This document shows, piece by piece, positions 33,131-43,789 of a stretch of 64,000 nt of DNA. Positions within the stretch are counted from its first letter, which is position 1, and every line of letters starts with the position of its first letter. The position numbers and the translations under genes were made by a program. Location of the stretch: contig NW_003101682.1 of the NCBI RefSeq assembly GCF_000003855.2, forward strand, positions 3,747,632-3,811,631, given 5' to 3'. Under the pieces are notes generated by a model that had not been told where the DNA came from, searched no databases, and was given only the letters and a program-made list of their open reading frames with translations. The DNA comes from Blastomyces gilchristii SLH14081 (taxonomy: Eukaryota; Ascomycota; Eurotiomycetes; Onygenales; Ajellomycetaceae).

Positions 33131-33385
33131 TGTAAAAAATCTCACTTATTATAAATTTTTTATCTTTATTTCTATTTCTTTTATAATTATATAGTTAGCA
33201 GCTCTTGATTATACATAATTATATAAACTAAAGTTCATAACTATTATTTATAACTCAGTTTGAATACTATTATATATTTAATCATTACATTTATTTTTCT
33301 ACTGTGAATACTTCTAATAATTATCAGTATATATTATATCAAGCTGTGAATCTCTGAGTAATTGTCTGTAAATACTTATTTTTAC
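33131..33385 (+). repeat. Gypsy-2c LTR (255 bp, inverted relative to 15,500)
   Basis: Reads TGTAAAAAATCTCAC.. to ..ACTTATTTTTACA, the reverse complement of the Gypsy-2 LTR, strongly AT-shifted along its whole length. Confidence 0.8.
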
Positions 33386-33778
33386 ATTTCAAAGTCTGAC
33401 AATTAGCAACTGTCTATTATAATTGAAAAGATTAAAAACTTATATACTTTAATCTCTGTGAACTTTACTGCAGAATCTCAGAAGTAGTTAACTAAACTAT
33501 AAATAATTTCTATGAGAAAAGTGTCAGAAAACTTATAATTTACTTATAAAATATAACTCTCTGTATCTGAGACAGAGAAACTCTCTAAATCTGTAAATAA
33601 ATCAATAATAATAATGAATATTTTTGAATATTTTTTACAGAATTAAGTTATTATTTTATAAGAAATACTTACTGTTTGAAAATACTTTTAAACTGAGTTT
33701 TTAAGCATAATTTTCAAAAATATCTGTGAAGTGAAAAGAAACTTTCTTAAATTGTAATTATTTAAAATTATTTATTGA
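33131..33778 (+). mobile_element. Gypsy-2c, 5' LTR and leader, plus strand
   Basis: LTR (33,131-33,385) in the opposite orientation to the other Gypsy-2 copies, followed by 390 bp matching, in reverse complement, the leader beside the Gypsy-2b 5' LTR (23,460-23,853). LINE-1b is inserted at 33,779; only about 17 bp (37,026-37,042) separate the far end of the LINE from the next LTR. Confidence 0.75.
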
Positions 33779-36700
33779 TTATTATTATTATTATTCTTCA
33801 ATTATAGATGTATGCAGTCAGAGACTATGATATCTACCTGAGAATCTTTAGTTCTCAGGGTTTTTCCTATATCTATAGAGTCAACTATTATACATTTACC
33901 AATTTCAGATATGCAAAATCAGAAAATTCCAGCTCAGAATATAAAAACTGTTTACAAATTGCAGTATTTCAACACCTTTTGATACTTTGAAATCATTTGA
34001 AAATATCATGACAAAGAAAAAGAGAACATAGTCTTAAAGATAGACACATTAAACAGATAGATAGAAAAGAACAGAAAGGAATAAGTACAGTAAAAAGAGA
34101 CTATAATAAAAAAAAATATATTAAAAGATAGTGTATAGCTGTTTTAACAGACTATATCTAATCAATTTCCACCTCTTCATATTCAGATACTTCTGAATTC
34201 AGTCATTTTCTTGTAGCTGCTTGAGTTTCTGATAGAAAGTCTATTAAGTATTTAATTCCTGTCTCAGTTGAGAATAAGAATCTCATATTTAATTGATTTA
34301 AATTATACTTCTTCTTCAATCTGACTCTGAGACTATTGTATAATGCACAATGCATTATAATATACTCAGGACTTTCATTTGCATTGCAGAATGAGCACTC
34401 TGTTGAATCAAATCTATCATCAAATCTTTGTATATAGGATTTGAAATAATCATGTTCTAGTTTCAGCTGAATTATAGATGAGAATATTTTCTTTTTACAT
34501 TTAATTAAACAAGATTTTCACTTTGATTTTATCTCAAATCTTGAATAATGTATACTCTTCTTTTGTTTCTGTCAGCTTTCATTTCCCTTATTTAAACAAG
34601 ATTCTTTTATCTTTCTTTTTATGAAAGATCAAGACACTGTTTTTTGAATAAATCTGCTTAATTCTGAACTCTTTTTTGCAGCTGAATCTGTCAATTCATT
34701 GTCATGAATATTCATATGAGCTAGAACTCAGTGCAGATAAATTATCAGTTTTAATGTTCTTCTTTTTTGAATTTTCAAAACAGAGTTTAAAATCAGTTCA
34801 CAATTCATTTAATCATTATAAATCTGACTATTTCTAAGTCTTTTTAAAGCAGCTTAACTATCAGAGAATATTCATGTCTCTTTCAAACTATTTTCTCTTT
34901 TATGAAATTTTATTTCAATGAGTTTGAAAGCTTTCACTATTACAAATAGTTCAGTATCAAAGACTTCAGCTTCACAGTCTAAATTTCAGAAATCTGAGAT
35001 AAAATTGATATTATCTTCAGTATAAGCAATATCTGCATCTAATCTATTCAAATTCTCATTTTTTGAGTCATCTGAGTAAATCAGAATAGAGTCTTTCATA
35101 TTGATAATAGAGATCTTCTTCAAATACTGTTCATATTCTCTCTCTTTAGATAGTTCACTTATTTGTAAGTCTATGAGAAATTTCAGCTTTTTTCTTCAGA
35201 GAGATATCTTCTCATGATTAATTTTCTCAATATTTAATGAAGAAAATTAATTTTTAATAAGTGAACATAGTCTATAGAGTTGAGAGAGCATTTTCTTGAA
35301 AGTATTATTCTCATTTCAATCAAGAAATCTACTTCAATTCAGTTCATTTGCTGAGTTAACTGATGAAAATAAAGAAGAGACTCTTTCTCTGATTATATAA
35401 TTTAAGGTCATCTTTATAACTCTCAGAGCATAGTTTATATAGGATTTTTCAAAGTGAATAGTAGAAGATGAGATTGAAGTTTCAATTTTCATTACTTTAA
35501 TAGAAGATGATTTGAATACTCTTAGAATTTTTCTCAAAGCTCTGTTTTGTAGATTTTGAAAGAGTTCAGTGAAATTATCTTGATTATTTCATCAAACTTG
35601 AACTTCATAATCAGCTACTGAGATAATACAGACTATGTATAACTGTCTCATAGCCTGAAAGAATGGACCTCTCTCAGTATTTAATAGTCTGATTATACTA
35701 TTTAGTAGTCTCTCTGTCTTGATGATTCTTTGTTGAATATGATATTTAAAATTCAACTTGGAGTTTAACCATACTTCTAGTCATTTACATTCAAACTGGG
35801 TTTAATCTCTTTATTCAAAAGAGTTAGACTTAGTTCTTTCTCATTAAATCTGGGAAAAAAGTGAATTAACTCAGTTTTATTTATATCAAATTGAATTAAA
35901 TTGATATCTGCTTTAACAAACATTTTCTTTACTGCTTTCTCAATCACTTCTAAATTCTCTTTGATTATCTTTGAACTGTAGAGTAGATCAATATCATCTA
36001 TATAACTTAGAGATCTCACTATTTTCATATCTCTATTCTTGCATAGATATGCAGTGTATATTTCAAATAAAACAGATGAGATTGAAGATTCTTATGATAC
36101 TTCTATTTTTATCTCAGTTTTATCTTGTTTTCTTCCATCAAAGAATAGTGGTATAATTCTTTTAGATATAAAACAATTAACTCATTTTATTAGAGAAAGT
36201 GGCAGTTTCAACATCTTCAAAGTTTGAATTATTATAGACTTTGAAACATGATCAAATGCATCTTTTATATCAATAAAAACTGCAGTTGAGACCAGGCCTT
36301 CATGCTTTGCTACTTGAATATTATGAATAACTGAAAGAACAGTGTCAATTGCAGAACATTGTTTTCTATCTTTCATTTATTCATTAAATAGAAGAGAATC
36401 ACTAATAGAGCTTATAAAAGATAATCTAGTGACTATTATCTTTTCTAGAATTTTTCTCAAACAGTTCAACAGAGATATTACTCTATATAACTTAGAAATT
36501 AACACTTTTCTATTAGGTTTTGCAAGAATTACTCCAGTAGCTTCTCTCCAGCATTCAGAATGATAATCATTTTTTAAGAGATTGAAAAAGAGCTCAAAAT
36601 ATTCATTCTTTAAGTAGGAATATGTGTTTTGAATAATCAACTGATTAATTAAATCAGGCCCTGCAGCAGTTTTAATTGAACTTGAGAATATTGCTGACTC

Positions 36701-37012
36701 TAGTTGATCACATGTAAGCTCAGATCATTCCCAGTTATTTTCATCAATATATTCATGAAATGACATATTCTCCTCTTCTAAATGTGATGAGTTTTGAAAG
36801 AGAATTTTCATAAAAGCTTGACACTTTTCCTCAAAAGAGTTTGCTGTATATGATTCATTCTGAAATTCACATTCTAAGGTTGAAAGCTTTGCTACACTTC
36901 TTGTTTTAGTATAGTTGAAGGCTTTAAAAACATCTTTTCCTTGTGCTTCTTCAAGGAATTTGTTCCAGCAATCTGTTTTGACTCTTTTAATATCTGAAAA
37001 ATATTTATTTCG
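33779..37012 (-). mobile_element. LINE-1b, 3.2-kb 5'-truncated copy, minus strand
   Basis: Flanked by the 13-bp duplication AATTATTTATTGA (33,766-33,778 and 37,013-37,025). The 3' end is at the left with an AAT tail (TTATTATT on the plus strand); truncation is at 37,012. It is longer than LINE-1a and includes most of the RT domain. Some CpC, GpG and CpG survive, so decay is milder than in the gypsy copies. Confidence 0.9.
34158..37012 (-). pseudogene. LINE-1b reverse transcriptase and RNase H
   Basis: Near-continuous minus-strand frame. 36,640-37,012 is the region before RT, ending in 'AAGPDLINQLII' (the GPDGI-type motif). 36,377-36,640 carries 'YRVISLLNCLRKILEKII', the finger motif. 36,182-36,376 carries 'FIDIKDAFDHVS' (motif A, catalytic Asp). 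35,777-36,028 carries 'SYIDDIDLL' (motif C, the two active-site Asp). RNase H lies at 34,690-35,110, a C-terminal Cys/His-like region near 34,330-34,400, and the stop at 34,158-34,160. RT primes on nicked target DNA and copies LINE or SINE RNA (family knowledge). Stops are few compared with other elements; it lacks its 5' end and first ORF. Confidence 0.85.
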
Positions 37013-37042
37013 AATTATTTATTGAATTACAATTTATAAAAG

Positions 37043-37299
37043 TGTAAGAATAAGTACTTGCAGGTGATTATTTAAATGTTTGCATCTTGATATGATATAT
37101 ACTGATAGCTACTAGAAGTATTCATAATAGAAAGATAAATGTAGAGATTAAATGTATAATAGTATTTAAGCTGAGCTATGAATAGTATTCACAAACTTCA
37201 GTCTATATAGTTATGTGTAGTCAAGAGCTGCTAACTCTATTGATTATATAAGAGATAGAAATAGAGATAAAGAATTTATAAGAAGCAGAATTTCTTACA
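37043..37299 (-). repeat. Gypsy-2d 3' LTR (257 bp)
   Basis: TGTAAGAATAAGTACTTG.. to ..AATTTCTTACA; CpG-free. Confidence 0.85.
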
Positions 37300-38009
37300 T
37301 ACTCTTCTCTTTCTAAGACTTCATCTGTGAGGTCTTTCACTGAGTGATTTCATAGAATAAGACTCAGCACTGTAATAATACTTACTAAAAACTATTCATA
37401 TCTATAAAAAATCTCAGTAAGGAAAAATCTCTTATTACTGTAAAGAAAAAAGAGTCTGTCACTCAGTTTCTTATTTTATAAGATTCTTTATAGCCTGCAG
37501 ATCATTCTCTGACTATTATACAGATTCATCTCATATCTTTTATTCAGAAGAATTTCAGTTAACTCTCAATTACTTCTGTAAGATTCTTGTATAATTATTA
37601 TACAGATTCATCACATATCTTTCAATCTGAAGAGTTCTTATTAATCTTCAATTATTTTTCTGTAAGATTCTTATGTGACTGCTACACAGATTTATTTCAT
37701 AGATAAATCACTTTCTGTGAGATCACTCTTATTAAAGAGAAGTATTGATAAGTTAATCTTTCATTCTTTGACACTGTAGAGTTATAAGAAATTTTTCATT
37801 CTTGTATTAACTCTATAGAATTGTAGAATCAAGATATCTATAATCTGTAATTAGTCTTTATAGTTATATAGAAAAATTGAGATCTGTGATTTATAATTAT
37901 CTTTTATTTACTAAAGTGATCTGACTGTTCTGTGAGATTACTTATAGTATATATAAATCTCTCTAAACTAGTATAAATACTTCAGATCTGTCTGTGAAAT
38001 CTCATCTTC
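37043..38009 (-). mobile_element. Gypsy-2d, 3' LTR and adjacent 3' region
   Basis: LTR at 37,043-37,299, then 710 bp matching 15,758-16,460 of Gypsy-2b. The element is cut at 38,010 by Gypsy-1c, and its remainder is off-window beyond the nest. It contains two to three diverged copies of an ACAGATTCATCTCAT-like unit. Confidence 0.75.
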
Positions 38010-38340
38010 TATGACAGGCTGCGTCTGATCAATCATATAGACTATTTCATTATACTTCATAGATTTCATTACGCTTCATGAATTTCATTACACTTCATAG
38101 ATTTCATTACACTTCATAGATTTCTGCTGAAAGCTCTGATTCTCAGTCACTGATTCTTAGCTGAAGAATTCCTGGAATTTCTATTCTTTCAGTCTGAAGC
38201 TTCACTTTGTATGTGTATAAATATTCAATTCAATTGCTGATTCCCGCACTTTCTCTTTTTTCCTTCTCTAATATTTTCCACTTTTCTTATATAAGACCTA
38301 TATATATTAATACTGACCTATTCAGTGTAGGCCTCTTACA
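38010..38340 (+). repeat. Gypsy-1c 5' LTR with internal tandem repeat
   Basis: 331 bp instead of about 280. The extra length is a four-copy 19-bp tandem repeat, TTTCATTACACTTCATAGA (38,045-38,120), at a place where other copies have one unit. Otherwise collinear with the intact LTR, ending GGCCTCTTACA. Confidence 0.85.
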
Positions 38341-38899
38341 CTTGGAAAACATTCATCATCTTCTCATTAGAAATGATTATTCATCAAGAAGATATCTGAA
38401 TATGTAATAATATGTAAGAAATAGAGAAATGAACGATCAGTTGAGCAGACACTGAGTCTCTAGATAGAAGCTTACTTACTAGTCACTCTGACTCTGTAAC
38501 AAGATCTTACAAAGACAATAAAATCTCATACAGAGAACATCAGTAAAAGATCTAAGAGTTCTAACATCTTAGATATATGAGATATTTATATGATTACACT
38601 TGTTCCAATTCTGAAGAACTCAATTCTAAAGAACTCCTAAACACAGATATCACACATCCGATGAATGATATAGCTCTATTGATTAATAATATAGAAGAAC
38701 TCTTGAATACAAGTATAGACACAGTGTCACAGTAGCTCTGAGTAATGTTGAAATTATAACAATAACAGATAGCTGATATGCACACAAATTAATAACATCA
38801 ATATAAGGAAATTGAACAATTAACTCAATAATGAACCTCTGTACAGATAATTTCAACACTGACTGAATCACATATAAACATGTGAGTGCTGAAGAAATG

Positions 38900-41800
38900 T
38901 CTAGATACTTCTGTATATTTTAATACTGCTGATCTCACTCTCTATTCATCATGAAGATTGAACATAGTCATTAAACTAAGTGTAGATGAAGATGTCATTG
39001 ATTCATTAACTAATTAAAATTAATATATCAATCATTGATTGAAAGATTGTGTGAAATAGAAGTTTTCTTCATAAATAAAGACATGTAAACCAGTGTTATA
39101 TACATCTGATAATATTATTAGATATCTCAATGTTCTGTTCAGAGATACTGCTATACAGTAGAAGATATTAGATTGATTACAGAGTACTTAACAGAGAAAT
39201 ACTTCTCTTACAATATTTATCTCTGACTTTGACATCAAGATTCTAGAAGCAGGTGATTAATCTTGACAGAATTAAATAAAGATTAGCATGCTTAAGAAGA
39301 CACTAATTTTTAAACTTCTATAAGTTCTTATAAGCATAGATAAAGACCACACTTATGAAGGCTTCTGTATACCACTCTGAACATTCAATGACTGTCTTAT
39401 CAAGCTTAAAAGTATACAGAATAATAGCAGAAGATAATACACTTATATATCTGTATAAAAGAATAACACAGATGCTATGAATTAAGTAGACTTAAATGTC
39501 TATATCTAAGCAAGAGTCTCTGCTGTCTGAACAGACTTCTGAGTTCTCAGAATTGCTTTTAAAGAAGCTGCTGATTAACATTAATAAGAAGTGTACATTA
39601 ATTGTAACTAATCAGAACATATAGCTTTTAACTGTTAATCAGTCTATGTATCTTCTTCTTCAAGATAAAGATTAATACTGACAGTCTGTATTAATCACAT
39701 TATATTAGAGAAAGATTTCAAAGATAACTATGAGAATACTTTGATGAAACAGGGAAAAGATTAGCTTCTATTTAAACTTGTAAACAGAAGCTTAAAGAGA
39801 TTGAATAATAACAATTTAAAGAGAAAATAACAATGAATGTGATTCTTATATCTACTGTGATGAATAATATGTATAATATAACAGTCATAATAGACAGTGG
39901 CTGTCAGTGTGACTCAGTTCATCAGACTGTTAATCAAGACTGCATACATTAGAGATGCGTGAGTTCGAATCTCATCACTAGTATCTGACACTTCTTATTC
40001 ATGAAAGCTCTTATGTAATAGAGGCTGAGTCTAATTAGTAAGGCTTGATACAGAGTAGAACTCTCTACTGCAAGCTAAGTCACTAGTTAAGTGAGATTCT
40101 GTGAACACTCATCAGAGCTGATATGAAATGTTAATATCTCACTATTCTACTTTACATCTGTCAAGATTCTAATAATATAGAGTTAAGTCTAATATAGTAA
40201 TTATATTCTACTTAAGTAAGTCTCTAACTAGAGCTGTCATTGAAGTCTAGTACTCTCTTAAATACAGAGAATGATTTTGAAAATTATCTGACTAGCAGAT
40301 CTAAATATGTATCTAGACTCTAGACAGAGTACTCTGATAGACTAGAGTCTGTAAACTCACTGTTAAGCTCTAATACTGACAGAGAGAACTGCAGTTATGA
40401 AGTCTATAATTAGTCTCTAACATAAAGCAAGATTATGACAGCTGATTAATAGATTTATAAGCATCTAATAAGGCTGAGATCAGCAACTGAAAGCTTAATG
40501 TGTATATTACTAAGTGAATAATGACAGTTACTAACTAACATCTCTGGAAATTAGTGACTGGCGTGAGGGAACAGACACAGTAATCAGTTAATTATAGAGA
40601 GTTAAATGTAATTAGCTTAAGATGCATTCTGCGGGTGTCTAGTATCTGTAGTCTTGTTTAGACAAGTGAAATCAAAGCTGGCAGAAATAAAAGAAGAGTA
40701 TACATGATTCAAGATTTGCAAGAAAACTCAAGTAAAAATCTTATTTAACTAAATATAAAAAGAAAATATTCTCATCTATAATACCGCTGAAACTAGAATA
40801 TGACTATTTCAAATCTTATATATAAAGATTTGATAATAGATTTGATTCAATAGAATGCTCATTCTGCAATGCAAATGAGAATTCTGAGTATATTATAATG
40901 CACTGTGTATTATACAATAGTCTCAGAGTCAGATTGAAACAGAAGTATAATCTAAATCAATTAAATATGAGATTCTTATTCTCAACTGAGACAGGAATTA
41001 AATACTTAATAGACTTACTATTAGAAACTCAAGCAGTTACAAGAAAATGACTAAATTCAGAAATATCTGAATATGAAGAGAAGGAAATCAATCAGATATA
41101 GTCTGTTAAAACAGTTATATACTATCTTTTAATAATTTGTTTTATTACAGTCTCTCTTTACTTTATCTTTTTCTTTCAATTTCTTTCTATCTATCTATTT
41201 AATGTGTCTATCTTTAAGACTGTGTTCTCTTTTCCTTTGTCATGATATTGTCAAATGATTTCAAAGTATCAGAAGGTGTTAAAACACTGTAATTTGTAAA
41301 CAGTTTTTATATTCTGAGCTGGAATTTTCTGATTTTACATATCTGAAATTGGTGAATGTATAATAGTTAACTTTACAGATATAGGAAAAACTCTGAGAAC
41401 TAAAAGTTCTCAGGTAAATATCATAGTCTCTGACTGCATACATCTATAATTGAAGAATAATAATAATAATAATAATAGACAGTGACCTATGTCACTATAC
41501 AATAATTAAATCTTCAGTTATAAGACACTGTAATCTTTAGTGTATTCTCTTACTAAAACTTCAACTCCTCACAGAATTTAATAATTCAAAAGATGTTTGT
41601 ATCTGTCACATGATGAAACTAAGGATAGATGTCAGAGAACATCAATACAAAGATGCTTATATATATGAAGTTGATAATCTTGACTATAATCTCATATTAG
41701 AACTTGTTTGACTATGTGAACAAGGTATCTTATTAAACATTTAAAACAGGAGTTTAATATTGTCTAATAACAATCAAGTTCATGAGAATAATGTTCACAA

Positions 41801-42695
41801 GACTATGATTCTGACACAGATCTCTGTTAATACTTATGAAATACTTTGAAAGAACTTCTGACAACACTGTTAACAGTGAGATTATATAGTAATCTACTTC
41901 ATCAGTCTGACTGATATTAAAAAAGCTCTATAAAAATTATTCTGTGTTATAATAACAGATTCTCATACAAAACTATCTTAATACTATCATGAATATCTAG
42001 ATGTCTTTTAATAAGATAATGTTATAAACCTACTTCTCTTACAAGATATAGAAGTAGATCATAGTATCAAGCAGGAAAAAAAGAATGATAAAGACTCTGA
42101 ATTACTGTGAAGTTCTCTTTATAATATGTTTTAAGATGAAGTTCTTCTTCTTTGAAAGACAATTAATAATCTATTAAATAAAGACTTTATATATATTAGT
42201 AACTCTTTCACTGCAGCTTCTATTCTCTTTGCAAAGAAATCAGATAAAGAACTCTGATTCTGTATGAACTATCAAGAACTGAACAGATTAACAAAGAAGA
42301 ACTGTTATTCTATATCACTTATCAATGAAACTCTAGCTCATATCAGACAAGCTTAATAATTTATAAAACTAGATATTATTATCACTTTTCATAAGATCTG
42401 TATCACTGAAGAAGATGAGTGACTTACAGTATTTCAAACATAATATAATCTCTTTGAATGAGTAGTCACATCTTTTGAATTGACTAACACTCTTACTACA
42501 TTTCAGAAGTATATTAACTAAGCACTTCAAGATTTTCTTGATAAGTTCATATCTGCTTATCTTGATAACATTCTTATCTTTACTAATGAGTTCAGAAAAG
42601 AATATCAAGAACATGTATAAAGAGTATTATAACAATTATAAGAAGTAAAACTATCAATAGATATAAATAAGTGTGATTTTGAAGTCTAGAGTACA
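38900..42695 (+). pseudogene. Gypsy-1c gag-protease-RT (decayed)
   Basis: Gag lies at about 38,900-39,640. The protease start is near 39,835 with 'IDSG' at the SINE-2a junction (about 39,890-39,900); the protease continues after 41,474. RT lies at 42,230-42,690 with 'LCMNYQELNRLTKKNCYSI', 'KLDIIITFH' and 'SAYLDNILIFTNEF', the YLDDILI active-site box with one Asp changed to Asn. It ends at 'CDFEV', where the next LTR begins. Stops are mostly TGA and TAA/TAG at Trp and Gln positions. Confidence 0.75.
39900..41473 (+). mobile_element. SINE-2a, chimeric with an 820-bp LINE-1 3' end, decayed
   Basis: Flanked by AATAGACAGTG (39,889-39,899 and 41,474-41,484). 39,900-40,653 is a decayed version of the tRNA-like head and body seen clean at 53,554-54,304. 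From 40,654 the sequence switches to LINE-1 (matches 13,574-14,397 of LINE-1a), including the last ~140 codons of its ORF, the 3' UTR and an AAT tail. Box B survives as GAGTTCGAATCTC. Confidence 0.85.
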
Positions 42696-42976
42696 TGTGG
42701 CGGGCTGCGCCCGATCAATCATATAGACTATTCCGTTACACTCCACAGATTCCTACCGCTCCGATTCTCGGTCGCCGATCCTCGGCCGAAAACCTACAGA
42801 ATTTCTATTCTTCCGCCCCGAAGCTTCACCGCGTACACCATCACATACACATATAAATATTCATTTCAATCACTGATTCCTGCACTTTCTCTCTTTTCTT
42901 TCCTTCTTTAATGGTTTTCACTTTGTTATATAAGACCTATATATTATACTGATCTATTCAGTGTAGGCCTCTTACA
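42696..42976 (+). repeat. Gypsy-1d 5' LTR, nearly unmutated (281 bp)
   Basis: TGTGGCGGGCTGCGCCCG.. to ..GTGTAGGCCTCTTACA. It retains many CpG and CpC and serves as the reference LTR for the family. The leader right after it is stripped of CpG. Confidence 0.88.
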
Positions 42977-43442
42977 CTTGAAAAATGTTCATCATCTTCT
43001 CATTAAAAATGATTACTCACTGAGATATTCAAATATGTAACAACATGTAAGAAATAGAGAAATAGTTAAACAGTTAAGCAGACACTGAGTTCTCAGATAG
43101 AAGCTTGCTCATCAGTAGACTGGTTAGCGGGATCATGAATTTCACATTTAATCTCATTTAATCTGGTCTTATACATTTCTTGGCGTGAGTCTCACCAGAA
43201 TCAAGCATTAAAAAAATCTGAAAATGAACCATTTCTGAGAGAAATGATGTGAAAAATGATCAGATTTAATTCAAGAACAGTGAAATAAGAGTAATTTCTC
43301 AGAATAACCTGTGAAAGATGATTATTCTTTCAAAATCAGAATGAGACTGAGACTGAAGATTAAAATCAGTCTCATTCAGTTCATTCAGTGATTGCTTATA
43401 TAATCAGAATTTCATAATAATTATTAATAACACTCATGAAAC

Positions 43443-43553
43443 TGTTGACTCTTACGGCCGTTGCGGTTAGCGATTCCACTAGATCACGTGACCCACCACT
43501 ATATTATGTTTCTTGTAGATAGATCTATCAATACAATCTTCAACTATTCTACA
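43443..43553 (+). repeat. Copia-1 5' LTR (111 bp)
   Basis: Short LTR retaining CpGs (ACGGCCGTTGCGG, ATCACGTGACC). Confidence 0.9.
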
Positions 43554-43789
43554 GATTATAGCTCAGAGGGCATATTTTTCTTTTTAAAATGTTGTATCAA
43601 CATTTTTTTAACATGAATAGTTCATCTTTTTTGAAAAGACTCTCACTCTTTATTAGAGATATTTCATTTTCCCTGAATCTGTCAGTCAGCAGATTCATAT
43701 ACTTTATATTTTTTTAAGAAAGTGCATTCTTCATTGTGAAGAACATTACTTTTTTTTTACACATCTAAAAGAAGCAGAGCTATCTTGAT

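Larger units (their letters stand above)
38010..42695 (+). mobile_element. Gypsy-1c, 5' part, carrying SINE-2a
   Basis: 5' LTR 38,010-38,340, leader, gag, protease and RT in order on the plus strand. It breaks off inside RT at 42,695 where Gypsy-1d is inserted. SINE-2a (39,900-41,473) splits the protease region. The missing 3' part should lie right of the window. Confidence 0.8.

Noticed and set aside
33808..33990. 60-codon plus-strand frame
   Set aside because: It falls in the 3' UTR of LINE-1b, read antisense; the equivalent LINE-1a region has no such gene.
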